Position numbers and translations under genes: made by a program
Assembly: GCA_963811265.1 (NCBI GenBank)
Contig: CAWEQS010000005.1
Coordinates: 62,001 to 126,000, forward strand
Origin: JAOUJD01 sp963811265
GTDB taxonomy: Bacteria; Pseudomonadota; Gammaproteobacteria; Burkholderiales; Burkholderiaceae_F
DNA length: 64,000 nucleotides
Reading direction: 5' to 3'
Shown: piece after piece, positions 37,659 to 47,460 of the stretch
How positions within the stretch are numbered: position 1 is the first letter of the stretch
How the letters are laid out: each line of letters starts with the position of its first letter
Notes under the pieces: model-generated
The model's database searches: none
What the model saw: only the letters and a program-made list of their open reading frames with translations
What the model was told of the DNA's origin: nothing

Positions 37659-37964
37659 TCAAAGCGTCCGGCGCAGGTGTTCCGGCACGAGGCCGTGATA
37701 GTCGGGGTGCTTGCGCACCCAGTTCATCGTGTACGTGCAGATCGGGATCACGGACTTGCCCTGGCCACGAATGTGGTCCAGCGCACTCTGCACGAGCGTC
37801 GACGCGTAGCCCTTGCCTTCGTGGCCGTGCACCACCTCGGTGTGCTTGATCAGGATCGACTTGTCGCCGACCCGGTCGTATTCGATGTAGCCGACTTCGT
37901 CGTCGTCCAATAGAAGCTGGTATCGGCCGCGGGCGGTGTCGTCGTGGAAGCGCGGAGCGTTCAT
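37659..37964 (-). CDS. GNAT-like N-acetyltransferase, YjdJ type
   Basis: This is a 101-residue minimal acetyltransferase of the short GNAT (Acetyltransf_CG) group. The acetyl-CoA loop reads HGHEGKGYASTLVQSALD and the end is CTYTMNWVRKHPDYHGLVP, with the Cys and the Tyr typical of the family. The strand IEYDRVGDKSILIKHTEV precedes it. The acceptor is unknown. Confidence 0.88.
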   Translation of the reverse strand: MNAPRFHDDTARGRYQLLLDDDEVGYIEYDRVGDKSILIKHTEVVHGHEGKGYASTLVQSALDHIRGQGKSVIPICTYTMNWVRKHPDYHGLVPEHLRRTL

Positions 37965-38147
37965 GGCGGCGCAGGGTCCGGGGAGTGGAGCAGCCATTGT
38001 CGCCCGTCCGACTCGACAGCGCTGCCTTGTCCCGCGCGCCGCGGGCTTGCCCGCGGCGGACGACACGGACGGGATCGCATCGCGTGCGCCTATGATCGCG
38101 GCGGTCGATGCACTAGGGTTCTTCGTCCTGCCGATGCGAAGCTCGCG

Positions 38148-38795
38148 ATGATCCAGCTCTACTACCACCCCGGCAACGCCAGCCTCGCGCCACACATGCT
38201 GCTCGAGGAGATCGGCGCGCCGTTCGAACTCGTCCTCGTCGACCGCGCCAACGCGGCCCACAAGTCGCCCGAGTACCTGAAGCTGAATCCGAACGGGCAG
38301 ATCCCGGTGCTCGTGGAAGGCGACCTCGTCGTCTACGAGGCCGCCGCCATCTGCCTCTACCTGGCGGACCGGTACCCGCACGCGAAGCTCGTGCCGCCGC
38401 TGCAGACGCCGGAGCGCGCGCACTTCTACCAGTGGCTCTTCTGGTGCACCAACACGCTGCAGGCGATGCTGATGCACTACTTCTACAGCGAGCGCCTGGT
38501 CGACGAAGGCGACGCCAACGCGGCGGCGCAGGTGAGAAATCGCGCCGAAGCGCGGGCCGGCGCCATGCTCGACCGGCTCGACGAGCAACTGGCCTCGCAC
38601 GGCGGCGACTGGCTGCTCGGCTCGGCGTTCAGCGCGGTCGATCCGTATGCGCTGATGCTCTGCCGCTGGACCCGCAACTTCGCGCGCCCGGCGCGCAGCC
38701 TGCCGCGGCTGGCGCCGTACCTGCAACGGATGCTGGCGCGGCCGGCGGTGCAGCGGGCGTTTGCCACTGAGAAGCTGTCGACTCCGTTCGTCTGA
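38148..38795 (+). CDS. Glutathione S-transferase
   Basis: This is a 215-residue enzyme. The N-terminal thioredoxin-like domain starts IQLYYHPGNASLAPHMLLEE and has the cis-Pro in NGQIPVLVEGDLVVYEAAAI (GSH-binding E/S-A pair). The C-terminal helical domain follows from about residue 85. The Ser in NASLAPH is the likely thiol-activating residue. It resembles the beta/GstA-like bacterial class. The start at 38148 has only a weak ribosome site. It is convergent with the molybdo-enzyme gene. Confidence 0.9.
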   Translation: MIQLYYHPGNASLAPHMLLEEIGAPFELVLVDRANAAHKSPEYLKLNPNGQIPVLVEGDLVVYEAAAICLYLADRYPHAKLVPPLQTPERAHFYQWLFWCTNTLQAMLMHYFYSERLVDEGDANAAAQVRNRAEARAGAMLDRLDEQLASHGGDWLLGSAFSAVDPYALMLCRWTRNFARPARSLPRLAPYLQRMLARPAVQRAFATEKLSTPFV

Positions 38796-38840
38796 GCCCG
38801 AGGTCGCGGACAAGCTGGCGCCAGCCCGCCATCAGGCACG

Positions 38841-38858
38841 GCGCCGAGGCTCGGCGCG
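38841..38858. terminator. Short GC hairpin between convergent genes
   Basis: GCGCCG (38841-38846) and CGGCGC (38853-38858) can pair around a short loop in the 71-base gap between the GST and molybdo-enzyme stops. No T-run follows on either strand, so terminator function is uncertain. Confidence 0.3.
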
Positions 38859-38866
38859 GCCGATGC

Positions 38867-41211
38867 CTACGCTGCAACGCGCTGCGTTTGCAGTCGCTCG
38901 ATCTTCACCGGCACGTGCTTGTGCCACGGCGTCCCGGCGAACGGATCGCGGTCGCGGACGTTGGTGAGTTCGTTCACTGCGACGCCGCGCCGCTCGACGG
39001 TGCCGTCCGCGCGCCGGTAGTCGATCCCCTGGCCATTGGGCAGCGACACATGCCCCGGCTGCAGCTCGTCCGTGATCTCGACCGGCGCTTCGGCGCTGCC
39101 GCGTGCCGAGGTCACTCGCACCCAGTCGCCCTCGGCGCAACCCAGCGCCGACGCATCGAATGGATGGATCCGAAGCGTTCCGTAGGGCCCCTTGCGATGC
39201 CACGCGCTGTCGCGCACCGATGTATTACTGGTGTCGCTGCGGCGCTCGCCCGCGGACAGCACGTACGGGAAATCCGGCGACCTTGCGGGTACGTCTTTCT
39301 CCAGCGCCTGCAACTCCGCGAGCAGCTCGGGGATGTGCAGCTCGATGCGGTGCCCCGGCCGTCGCACGGCCTTCCAGCTGTCTTCGACCTCGCTGACGGC
39401 GAAGATCACGCCCGACGGCGAGTCGACGATCGCCTGGAACAGCGCATTGCCCGCGCGCAGCGGACCGCCTGCGAAGCCCGCGCGCCGCGCGGCATCGGGT
39501 TGCCGCCGCACGTACATCTGGCAAACGCCCCAGAGGGACGCCGCGGGGGCGAGCGCCGGCGGCAGTTGCGTGCCCAGCGTCCGGTAGAGGACGACGGACG
39601 CGTAGCGGGCAATGCGCTTGTCGCGCTTGGACGCCCACGCGAACGCGAGTGCAAAGGCGGTTAGCCCGAACGTCGCCGCGCCACGCAGGAAGCGGTAGTC
39701 CCGTTCCGACAGCTCGCCCATCGCTTCGAGCAGGCGCGCGTGGATCTCGGCCTCGGTCAGCGTGCCGGGGCGCGGCTCGAAGAGCGGCCGCCGCAGGTGG
39801 AAGCCGTTGCGCGGGAACTCGAGGTTGAAGAACGTGGCCTCGGCCTTCTCGAACTGGCTGGTCGCCGGCAGCACGTAGTCGGCCAGCTGCGCGGTCTCGG
39901 TCATCGCGACGTCGACGACGACGGACAGGTCGAGCGCGCGGATCGCTTCGCGCATCGGCTGGCGTGTCGGCGAGCGAGTGCGCCGGGTTGCGCGCTCTCG
40001 ATCGAGCATCGCGCGGAAGCGCTTCGGATGGTCGGTGAGGATCTCCTCCGGGATCACGTTGCACGGCACGAGGCCCATGATGACTGCGCGCTGCGTGACC
40101 GGGCTGCGCTTCCACGGGCTCGGCGCGGCGCCTGGGCCTTGCGCGCTCGTCGCCTTCGCCCTTCGAGAAAGCGACGAGCCCCAGCAACGGCACGAACGCA
40201 TTGTTCGTGCCCTGGCCGCGCGAAGTGGCCGGCAAGCAGCCACACCAGGCGCTGCAGCCAGCTCACGAGCGTCGAGTAACGGTTCATCTGCACGCCGAGG
40301 TCCTCGATCATCGACACGCTCTTCGCGCGCGCGATGCGCTCGGCCACCCGGCGCAGCAGCGCCTCGTCGACACCGCAGCTGCGCGCGTACTCAGCGATCG
40401 GCACCTGGCCGTTCAGTGCCGGCTCGACCGTGTCGTAGCCCGGTCGTGTGCTCGGCGAGCCAGCCGCGCGTCCAGCAGGCCGTCCTGCGACGAGGATCGC
40501 CGCCATCGCGGCCAGGCACCACGCGTCGGTGCCCGGGCGCACCGCGAGGTGAAAGTCGGCCATCGCGGCGGTCTCGCTGCGCCGCGGGTCGATGACGATC
40601 ATCGAGCGCGCGGGATCGTGCTGTGATCGCCGTGAGCAGTCGTGCGCGCGATCGCGCGAAGCCGTGCGACTGCCACGGATTCTTGCCGACGAAGACGGCG
40701 ACCTCGCAGTGCTCGAAGTCGCCGTGGATCGCCGCAGCCCATCATCTTGCCCAGCACCCAGCGCCTCGCCGGTCTTCTCCTGCGCGAGCGCGTTGGAGCG
40801 GAAGCTTCACGCCGAGCGCCTTCAGCGTGCTGTCGGCATACGTGCCGCCGAGGTGGTTGCCCTGGCTGCCACCGCCGTAATAGAAGATCGACTCGCCGCC
40901 GTGGCGCGCGCGAATCGTCAGCGAGCTTCGCCGCGATCTCGCGCAACGCCGTGTCCCAGTCGATGCGCCTCGTAGCGTGCCATCCGGCGCGCCGTCGCAG
41001 CGGCGAGTCAGATGCGGTCGGCGCCGTTCTGGTAGTGGTCCATGCGCTGCGCCTTCTCGCACACGTAGCCCTGCGACACCGGATTCGCCTTGTCGCCGCG
41101 GATGCGGGTGAAGTGCGAGCCGTTCAGCCTGGCGACCTCGAGCCCGCAGTTGACGGCGCAGAGGATGCAGGCGGTCTTCTTCCACTCGCCGGGTTCGAGT
41201 TCGGTAGTCAT
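38867..41211 (-). pseudogene. Molybdopterin oxidoreductase (formate dehydrogenase/DMSO reductase family), several frameshifts
   Basis: This is a Mo-bisMGD enzyme of about 780 residues when pieces in different minus frames are joined. The N-terminus has the [4Fe-4S] ligands CILCAVNC and, later, GYVCEKAQRMDHYQNGADRI. Then come FYYGGGSQGNHLGGTYADS, VIDPRRSETAAMADFHLAVRPGTDAW, and VPCNVIPEEI in the middle. The C-terminal domain is unbroken from about 40080 to the stop (YGTLRIHPFDASALGCAEGDWVRV). At least four frame changes fall between 40080 and 41010. No NADH-oxidising or membrane subunit is adjacent, so it is likely a soluble enzyme of unknown substrate. It is divergent from a TetR gene. Confidence 0.82.
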
Positions 41212-41240
41212 CGCGCTCCTGCCGCTGGCTCTTGCTTTAT

Positions 41241-41258
41241 GGGTAACGCACGTTATCC
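41241..41258. promoter_or_regulatory. 18-bp inverted repeat, probable TetR operator
   Basis: GGGTAACG-CA-CGTTATCC (41241-41258) is an inverted repeat with seven of eight arm bases matched, in the 88-base gap between the molybdo-enzyme gene and the TetR gene. A second CGTTATCC half site lies at 41303-41310 over the TetR start. This fits binding by the adjacent repressor. Confidence 0.65.
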
Positions 41259-41299
41259 TATGTGCCTCGACAGGGTCAACAGGCCCGAGGATCCCGGAC

Positions 41300-41872
41300 G
41301 TGCGTTATCCGAAGGAGCACAAGGAGCAGGCGCGGCAGCGCCTCGTCGAAGGCGGCGCCCGTCTGGCAAAGCAACGGGGATTCGCCGCCGCCGGCGTCGA
41401 CGATCTCGCGGCGGCGTCGGGCGTGACGTCGGGCTCGGTGTACAAGCATTTCGGCGGAAAGTCGGACCTGCTGGCGGCGATCATCGAAGCGGAACTCGAA
41501 CGGTCGGCGGCGCTCTTCGACTCGGTACCGGACGGCGATCCGGGGAAACTCGACAAGGCGCTGGCGGCCTACCTCAGCCCGGAGCACGTCGGCCACCCGG
41601 AAACCGGCTGTGCCCTGCCGTCTCTCGCCGCCGACGTGGCGCGGGCGCACTCCGGCGTGCGGCAGGCGTTCGAGGACGGCTTGCTGGCCGTTCAGGCGGC
41701 ACTCAAGCGTCACGTAATTTCAGACGACGCCGCATGGGCGCTGATTGCGCAGAGCGTCGGAGCGGTGATGCTGGCGCGCGCGATGCGGGACGAGGCGGCG
41801 AGGCACAAGGTGCTCACTGCTGTGAAGCGCAACGCCCGGGCGCTGGTGCGCGAGGCGCGTGACGAAGGCTAG
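41300..41872 (+). CDS. TetR-family transcriptional regulator
   Basis: This is a 190-residue repressor. The N-terminal HTH reads GFAAAGVDDLAAASGVTSGSVYKHFGGKSDLL, given in part; the C-terminal ligand domain contains AYLSPEHVGHPETGCALPSLAADVAR, the form seen in the TetR_C_13-like group, whose members control electrophile or oxidoreductase genes. The start is GTG 41300, in the DVRYPKEHKEQAR stretch; no better initiator precedes it. The molybdo-enzyme gene is divergent and shares the 18-bp inverted repeat. Confidence 0.87.
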   Translation: MRYPKEHKEQARQRLVEGGARLAKQRGFAAAGVDDLAAASGVTSGSVYKHFGGKSDLLAAIIEAELERSAALFDSVPDGDPGKLDKALAAYLSPEHVGHPETGCALPSLAADVARAHSGVRQAFEDGLLAVQAALKRHVISDDAAWALIAQSVGAVMLARAMRDEAARHKVLTAVKRNARALVREARDEG

Positions 41873-41894
41873 GAAGTCGCGAACGGCTCCTTCT

Positions 41895-44800
41895 TCACAT
41901 GCTCCGCCGGTACTGCCCCCCCACCTCGAACAGCGCATTCGTGATCTGCCCCAGCGAGCAGACGCGCACCGCGTCCATCAGCACCGCGAACACGTTCTCG
42001 TTCCGGATCACCGCCTGCTGAAGCTTCTTCAGCATCTTCGGCGCCTCCTTCGCGTGCCGCTTGTGGAAGTCCTGCAGGCGCGCGAGCTGGCCCTGCTTCT
42101 CTTCCTCGGTCGAGCGCGCGAGCTCGATCTTCTGCGGCGCGTCCGACACGTGCGGATTGCGGAAGGTGTTGACGCCGATGATCGGGTACTCGCCGGTGTG
42201 CTTCAGGTGCTCGTAGTGCAGTGACTCTTCCTGGATCTTGCCGCGCTGGTAGCCGAGCTCCATCGCGCCGAGCACGCCGCCGCGCTCGCTGATCGCCTCG
42301 AACTCCTTCAGCACCGCTTCCTCGACCAGGTCGGTCAGCTCGTCGACGATGAAGCTGCCCTGGTTGGGGTTCTCGTTCTTCGCCAGGCCCCACTCGCGGT
42401 TGATGATCAGCTGGATCGCCATCGCGCGCCGCACGCTCTCCTCGGTGGGCGTGGTGATCGCCTCGTCGTACGCGTTGGTGTGCAGGCAGTTCGCGTTGTC
42501 GTAGGTCGCGATCAGCGCCTGCAGCGTGGTGCGGATGTCGTTGAACTGGATCTCCTGCGCGTGCAGCGAGCGGCCGCTGGTCTGGCAGTGGTACTTGAGC
42601 TTCTGGCTGCGCTCGTTGGCGCCGTACTTGTCCCGCATCGCCACCGCCCAGATGCGCCGCGCCACGCGGCCCATCACGGTGTACTCGGGGTCCATGCCGT
42701 TGCTGAAGAAGAAGGAGAGGTTCGGCGCGAAGTCGTCGATGTGCATGCCGCGCGCGAGATACGCCTCGACGAACGTGAAGCCGTTGCTCAACGTGAAGGC
42801 GAGCTGGCTGATCGGGTTCGCCCCGGCCTCGGCGATGTGATAGCCGCTGATCGAGACGGAGTAGAAGTTCCGCACGTTGTGGTGGACGAAGTACTCCTGG
42901 ATGTCGCCCATCACCTTCAGCGAGAACTCGGTCGAGAAGATGCAGGTGTTCTGGCCCTGGTCTTCCTTCAGGATGTCGGCCTGCACGGTGCCGCGCACGT
43001 TCTCCAGCACCCACGCGCGGATCTTCGCGGCCTCGTCCTCGGTCGGCTCGCGGCCGTTGTCGGCGCGGAACTTGTCGAGGTTCTGGTCGATCGCGGTGTT
43101 CATGAACATCGCGAGGATCGACGGCGCCGGGCCGTTGATCGTCATGCTTACCGAGGTATTCGGCGCAGTCAGGTCGAAACCCGAGTACAGCACTTTGAGG
43201 TCGTCGAGCGTCGCGATGCTCACGCCGCTGTTTCCCACCTTGCCGTAGATGTCGGGCCGCAGGTCCGGGTCGTTGCCGTACAGCGTCACCGAATCGAACG
43301 CGGTCGACAGCCGCTTGGCGGGCATTCCCTCGGACAGCAGCTTGAAGCGCCGGTTGGTGCGGAACGGGTCGCCCTCGCCCGCGAACATCCGGGTCGGGTC
43401 CTCGTTCTCGCGCTTGAACGCGAACACGCCGGCCGCGTACGGGAAGCTGCCGGGCACGTTCTCGAGCAGGAGCCACTTCAGCAGCTCGCCGTGGTCCTCG
43501 TAGTCGGGCAGCGCCACCTTGCGGATCTTGCTGCCGGACAGCGACGTCGTCGTCAGCTTGGTGCGCAGCTCCTTGCCGCGGATCTTCACGATGTACTCGT
43601 CGCCCGCGTACGCCTTCCGCATCTGCGGCCACATGTCGAGCAGCTTCTTGCTGCGCGCATCCAGCTTCGCGTCGCGATCGGCGGCGAGCGCGTCGAGATT
43701 CGCGTAAGCAGCTTGAAGGAGCCCTCCCCCTCCTTGGCCTTGCACTCCGTCGCCAGCATCCGCTTCGCTTCGCGCAGCTGCTGCCGCTGGCGGGCGAGCC
43801 GGGACTGCTCGATCGCGCGCTTCTTGTAGCCGCGCACCGTGTCCGAGATCTCGGCGAGGTAGCGCGTGCGCGACGGCGGCACGATCGGCGTCTGGTTGGT
43901 CGAGTGCCGCGTCGTCACCTTCGGCAGGGCGCCGTCGCCCGCCTTCAGGCCCAGCTCCTTCAGCCGCGGCAGCAGCGCCTGGTACAGCGCCGTGACGCCG
44001 TCGTCGTTGAAGCGCGCCGCCATCGTGCCGAACACCGGCATCTCGTCGGGCTTCTTCGCGAAGTCGCCCTTGTTCCGCTGCACCTGCTTCGCCACGTCGC
44101 GCAGCGCGTCGGCCGCGCCCTTGCGGTCGAACTTGTTGATCGCGACGAAGTCCGCGAAGTCGAGCATGTCGATCTTCTCGAGCTGGCTCGCGGCGCCGTA
44201 CTCCGGCGTCATCACGTAGAGGCTCAGGTCGACGTGCGGCACGACCGCGGCGTCGCCCTGGCCGATGCCCGAAGTCTCGACGATCACGACGTCGAAGCCC
44301 GCGACCTTGGCCGCCGCCACCGCATGCGGAAGCGCCTCGCTGATCTCGCTGCCTGCCTCGCGCGTGGCGAGCGAGCGCATGTAGACCTTCGGTCCGTGGC
44401 GCCACGGGCCGATCGCGTTCATGCGGATACGGTCGCCGAGCAGCGCGCCGCCGCTCTTGCGCCGCGACGGGTCGATGGAGATGACCGCGATGTTCAGCTG
44501 GTCGCCCTGGTCGAGCCGCAGGCGGCGCACCAGTTCGTCGGTCAGCGAGCTCTTGCCCGCGCCGCCGGTGCCCGTCACGCCCAGCACCGGCACCTTCGCC
44601 GTGTCGGCCTGCTTGTGCAGCGCCTCGACCAGCCTCGCGTCGACTTCGTTCAGTTCGAGCGCGGTGATCAGCTGCGCCAGCGCGCGCCAGCGCTTCGTGG
44701 CGTCCTTGTCCTTCAGCGCATCGAGCGCAGTCGGCGCCGCCTTGCCGAGGTCGTGGTCGCACTCGGCGACCATCAGCCCGATCATTCCGGCGAGGCCCAT

Positions 44801-45205
44801 CTTCTGGCCGTCTTCCGGCGAGAAGATGCGCGCCACGCCGTAGTCGTGCAGTTCCTTGATCTCCTCGGGAACGATGACTCCACCGCCACCGCCGTACACG
44901 CGGATGTTTGACCCTCCCCGCTCGCGCAGCAGGTCGAGCATGTACTTGAAGAACTCGACGTGCCCGCCCTGGTAGCTCGACACCGCGATGCCCTGCACGT
45001 CTTCCTGCAGGGCTGCGGTCACGACCTCGTCCACCGAGCGGTTGTGGCCGAGATGGATGACCTCGGCGCCCATGCTCTGCAGGATGCGACGCATGATGTT
45101 GATGCTGGCGTCGTGCCCGTCGAACAGCGACGCGGCGGTGACGAAGCGGACCTTGTGCTTCGGGCGGTAGCTGGCGAGCTTCCTGATTTCGGAGAGGTCG
45201 GTCAT
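41895..45205 (-). CDS. icmF: Fused acyl-CoA mutase IcmF (isobutyryl-CoA mutase with G-protein chaperone), one frameshift
   Basis: IcmF isomerises isobutyryl-CoA and n-butyryl-CoA (and related thioesters) with adenosylcobalamin and carries its own GTPase chaperone. In order: a B12-binding domain (about 15-150, with LFDGHDASINIM holding the lower-ligand His), a MeaB-like GTPase with P-loop GVTGTGGAGKSS and the NKFDRKG base-binding motif, a linker, and the acyl-CoA mutase barrel with SISGYHIAEAGA and TYDNANCLHTNAYDEA. The frame changes near 43730 at a run of C (G on the coding strand) in the linker. The total is about 1,100 residues, as in the family. A 22-bp palindrome lies 65 bases upstream of ATG 45205. 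The TetR gene is convergent, 22 bases beyond the stop. Confidence 0.93.
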
Positions 45206-45269
45206 CACGACTCCCGGCAACGATGCGGCGCCTCCGCGATGGAGGGCCAGGGAAGGGCTAGCTTGGCCA

Positions 45270-45291
45270 AAGTTGACGTTAACGTCAACTT
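45270..45291. promoter_or_regulatory. 22-bp perfect palindrome upstream of icmF
   Basis: AAGTTGACGTT (45270-45280) is followed directly by its exact reverse complement (45281-45291). It lies 65 bases before the icmF start codon and is separate from the AcrR-like box. Such a site is expected to bind a dimeric TetR- or MerR-type regulator, but the regulator is not identified. Confidence 0.65.
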
Positions 45292-45330
45292 GGCCGGTCA
45301 TGGCCGCCTTGGGCCGTCCGGGGCTGCCGT

Positions 45331-45973
45331 TCAGGCCGACGCCGGCCGGCGGGGAGGCGCGGCGCGGAGGCCGGCGAGGAAGAGATCGACAGCCTGCGGC
45401 GCGGCGGTGTTCATGTCGAAAGTCGTCCGGCGCCTGCACCCAGTCGCGCATCAGGCCGCCGATGAAGCCGTAGAGCATGCGGGACAGCCATGCGCGTGTC
45501 CGTGTCCGCGTCGGCAACTGGCCGCGCGCGACCGCCTGGTCGAGCAGGCCGTTGCTGAGCGCGAGGCACTGCTCGCGCTCGCGCAGGTGGCGCTGTTCGA
45601 CGGGCCCGAGTTCGTCCGTGTACTCGCAGCGCAGGAATGCGACCTCGAAGATGTTGCGGACGCGATCGCACGAGGCGAGATGCTGCAGCGCCTTCACTGC
45701 CATGTCGCGCACCATCGCGAGGGGATCGGCCACCGGCAGCCGCGTCGCATCGAACGCCATGTCGATCGGCATCTCGGCCCGCGCCAGCATCGCCTCGAAG
45801 AGCTCGGCCTTGCTCGCGAAGTGGTGGTAGATCGCGCCGCGCGTCACGCCGGCCGCGTCGGCCACCTCCGCGAGCGACGCGTGCCCGACGCCGCGCTGGC
45901 GGAATACCTGTTCCGCCGCGTCGAGCACTTGCTCGCGCGTCTCCGCCGCCTCTTCCTTGGTCCGCCTAACCAT
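45331..45973 (-). CDS. AcrR-like TetR repressor of the RND pump, one frameshift
   Basis: This is a repressor of about 213 residues. It starts VRRTKEEAAETREQVLDAAE and continues RGVGHASLAEVADAAGVTRGAIYHHFASKAELF, the TetR HTH given in part, then the TetR_C_2-type ligand domain of AcrR/TtgR. Near 45420-45422 an extra A in the plus-strand AAA shifts the frame; removing it gives DDFDMNTAAPQAVDLFLAGLR and a stop at 45331, the normal family end. It is divergent from the RND operon across 106 bases that hold a near-copy of the E. coli AcrR box, so repression of the pump and of itself is well supported. Confidence 0.9.
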
Positions 45974-46012
45974 CCCGACTTACCGCCATCCGAAACAGAA
46001 ACAGAACTGAAA

Positions 46013-46036
46013 TATAAACATCCATGAATGTATGTA
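46013..46036. promoter_or_regulatory. AcrR-type operator box
   Basis: This 24-base stretch matches 19 of 24 positions of the E. coli AcrR site as I recall it; the right half TGAATGTATGTA is identical. Its core ACAT-N6-ATGT (46018-46031) is an imperfect palindrome. It lies between the AcrR-like repressor and the pump adaptor gene. Confidence 0.75.
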
Positions 46037-46079
46037 TTATGCGGCATCGCAAGAAAAACAACCGCGCCAGGTCTTCCAA

Positions 46080-47400
46080 ATGACGAGAAACAGTGCGAAA
46101 GGTCACGTTCCCCTGGATGTTGCCGACCGGCGAGCCGCGTGGGTGCGGGCGCTCACCCTCGCGGTAAGCATTGTCGCCACTATAGCCGTGCTCGTGGGAT
46201 GCAACCGGAGCGGACCGCCGCAGGGGCCGGGCGGCGGCGGGATGCCGCCAGCCCTCGTGGCCGTGCAGACGGTGAAGCCGGTGTCGGTTCCGGTCCGGTT
46301 CGAGTTCGTCGGCCAGACCGCCGGGTCCAAGGAGGCCGAGGTCCGGGCGCGCGTCCAGGGGATCCTCGAGCGCCGCACTTACCAGGAGGGCAGCCGCGTC
46401 AAGGCCGGCCAGCTGCTCTTCGTGATCGATCCGAAACCGTACGCGGCGCAGGTGCAGGCGGCTGAAGCCGACCTCGCCCGCGCCGAGGCCCAGTCGGCAC
46501 AGGCGAGCCGGAACCTCGAACGGGTGAAGCCGCTGGCTGGCAGCAAGGCGATCAGCCAGCGCGACTACGACGAAGCCGTGTCCGCCGCCGAGACCGGGGC
46601 CGCCGCCGTGAAGCAGGCGCAGGCACGCCTGACCGAAGCGCGGCTGAATCTCGGCTACACCTCCGTGACCGCGCCGGTCGGCGGGCTGGCGAGCCGGGCG
46701 CTGAAATCCGAAGGCTCGCTCGTCTCGCCGGGCGACGCGAGCCTGCTGACGACCGTCTCGCAGGTCGACCCGCTGTACGTGAACTTCGGCGTGTCCGAAG
46801 CCGAGCAGCGCCTGGTGCTGAAGGCCATCGGCAGCCCCGCCGCGATCGCCGCCAGCCCGAAGGACGTGCAGGCGGCCACCGTGACGCTCAAGCTGTCCGA
46901 CGGCACCGTTTACCCGCACAAGGGCCGCCTTGCGTTCATCGATCCGCGCGTGAACACGCAGACCGGTTCGTTCGACGCGCGCGCCGAGGTGCCGAACCCG
47001 GACGGCGCGCTGCGCCCGGGCCAGTTCGTGCGCGCGGTGATCGAGAGCGCGCCCCGCCCCGACGTGATCGTCGTGCCGCAGCGCGCGGTGATGGACGGCC
47101 CGCAGGGCAAGTTCGTCTACGTGACCGGAAAGTCGCAGGACGGCAAGGACATCGCGCTGCCCCGCCCGGTGACGGTCGGCGAGTGGATCGACCTCGACGG
47201 CCAGCCGCAGTGGATCATCGAGAAGGGACTGGCGGCAGGCGACGTCGTGATCGTCGACGGCACCGCGAAGATCTTCCCGATCCCGGGTGGCGCTCCGATC
47301 ATGCTCGGCCCGCCGCCGGGCACGGACGGCAAGGGCGGGCCGCCAGGAGCGGGCAAGGGCAGAGCCGGGGAAGGACGCCGGCCCGACGCAGAAGAAATAA
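46080..47400 (+). CDS. RND efflux pump periplasmic adaptor (AcrA/MexA-like lipoprotein), one frameshift near the 3' end
   Basis: This membrane-fusion protein links the inner-membrane pump to the outer-membrane channel. It has an N-terminal lipoprotein signal (lipobox ending VLVGC, about residue 41), lipoyl halves around VRARVQGILERRTYQEG and LGYTSVTAPVGG, a coiled-coil hairpin (about residues 125-190) and the beta-barrel and membrane-proximal domains (YVNFGVSEAEQR, RPGQFVRAVIES). At the GGG at 47357-47359 the frame shifts; removing one G gives PGKDAGPTQKK and the TAA at 47398-47400. ATG 46080 is the likely start. It is the first gene of a three-gene operon. Confidence 0.9.
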
Positions 47401-47460
47401 GAAACCGAAGCCGCGGAGCGCGCCCGCGCGCACCGCGTCCCCAGGCAAGGACACCTCCCC

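Noticed and set aside
43586..45973. Apparent fusion of the AcrR-like repressor to IcmF in one 795-codon frame
   Set aside because: The repressor's normal end and stop (45331) appear when one base is removed at 45420-45422, and the join passes through the non-coding gap that contains the 22-bp palindrome.
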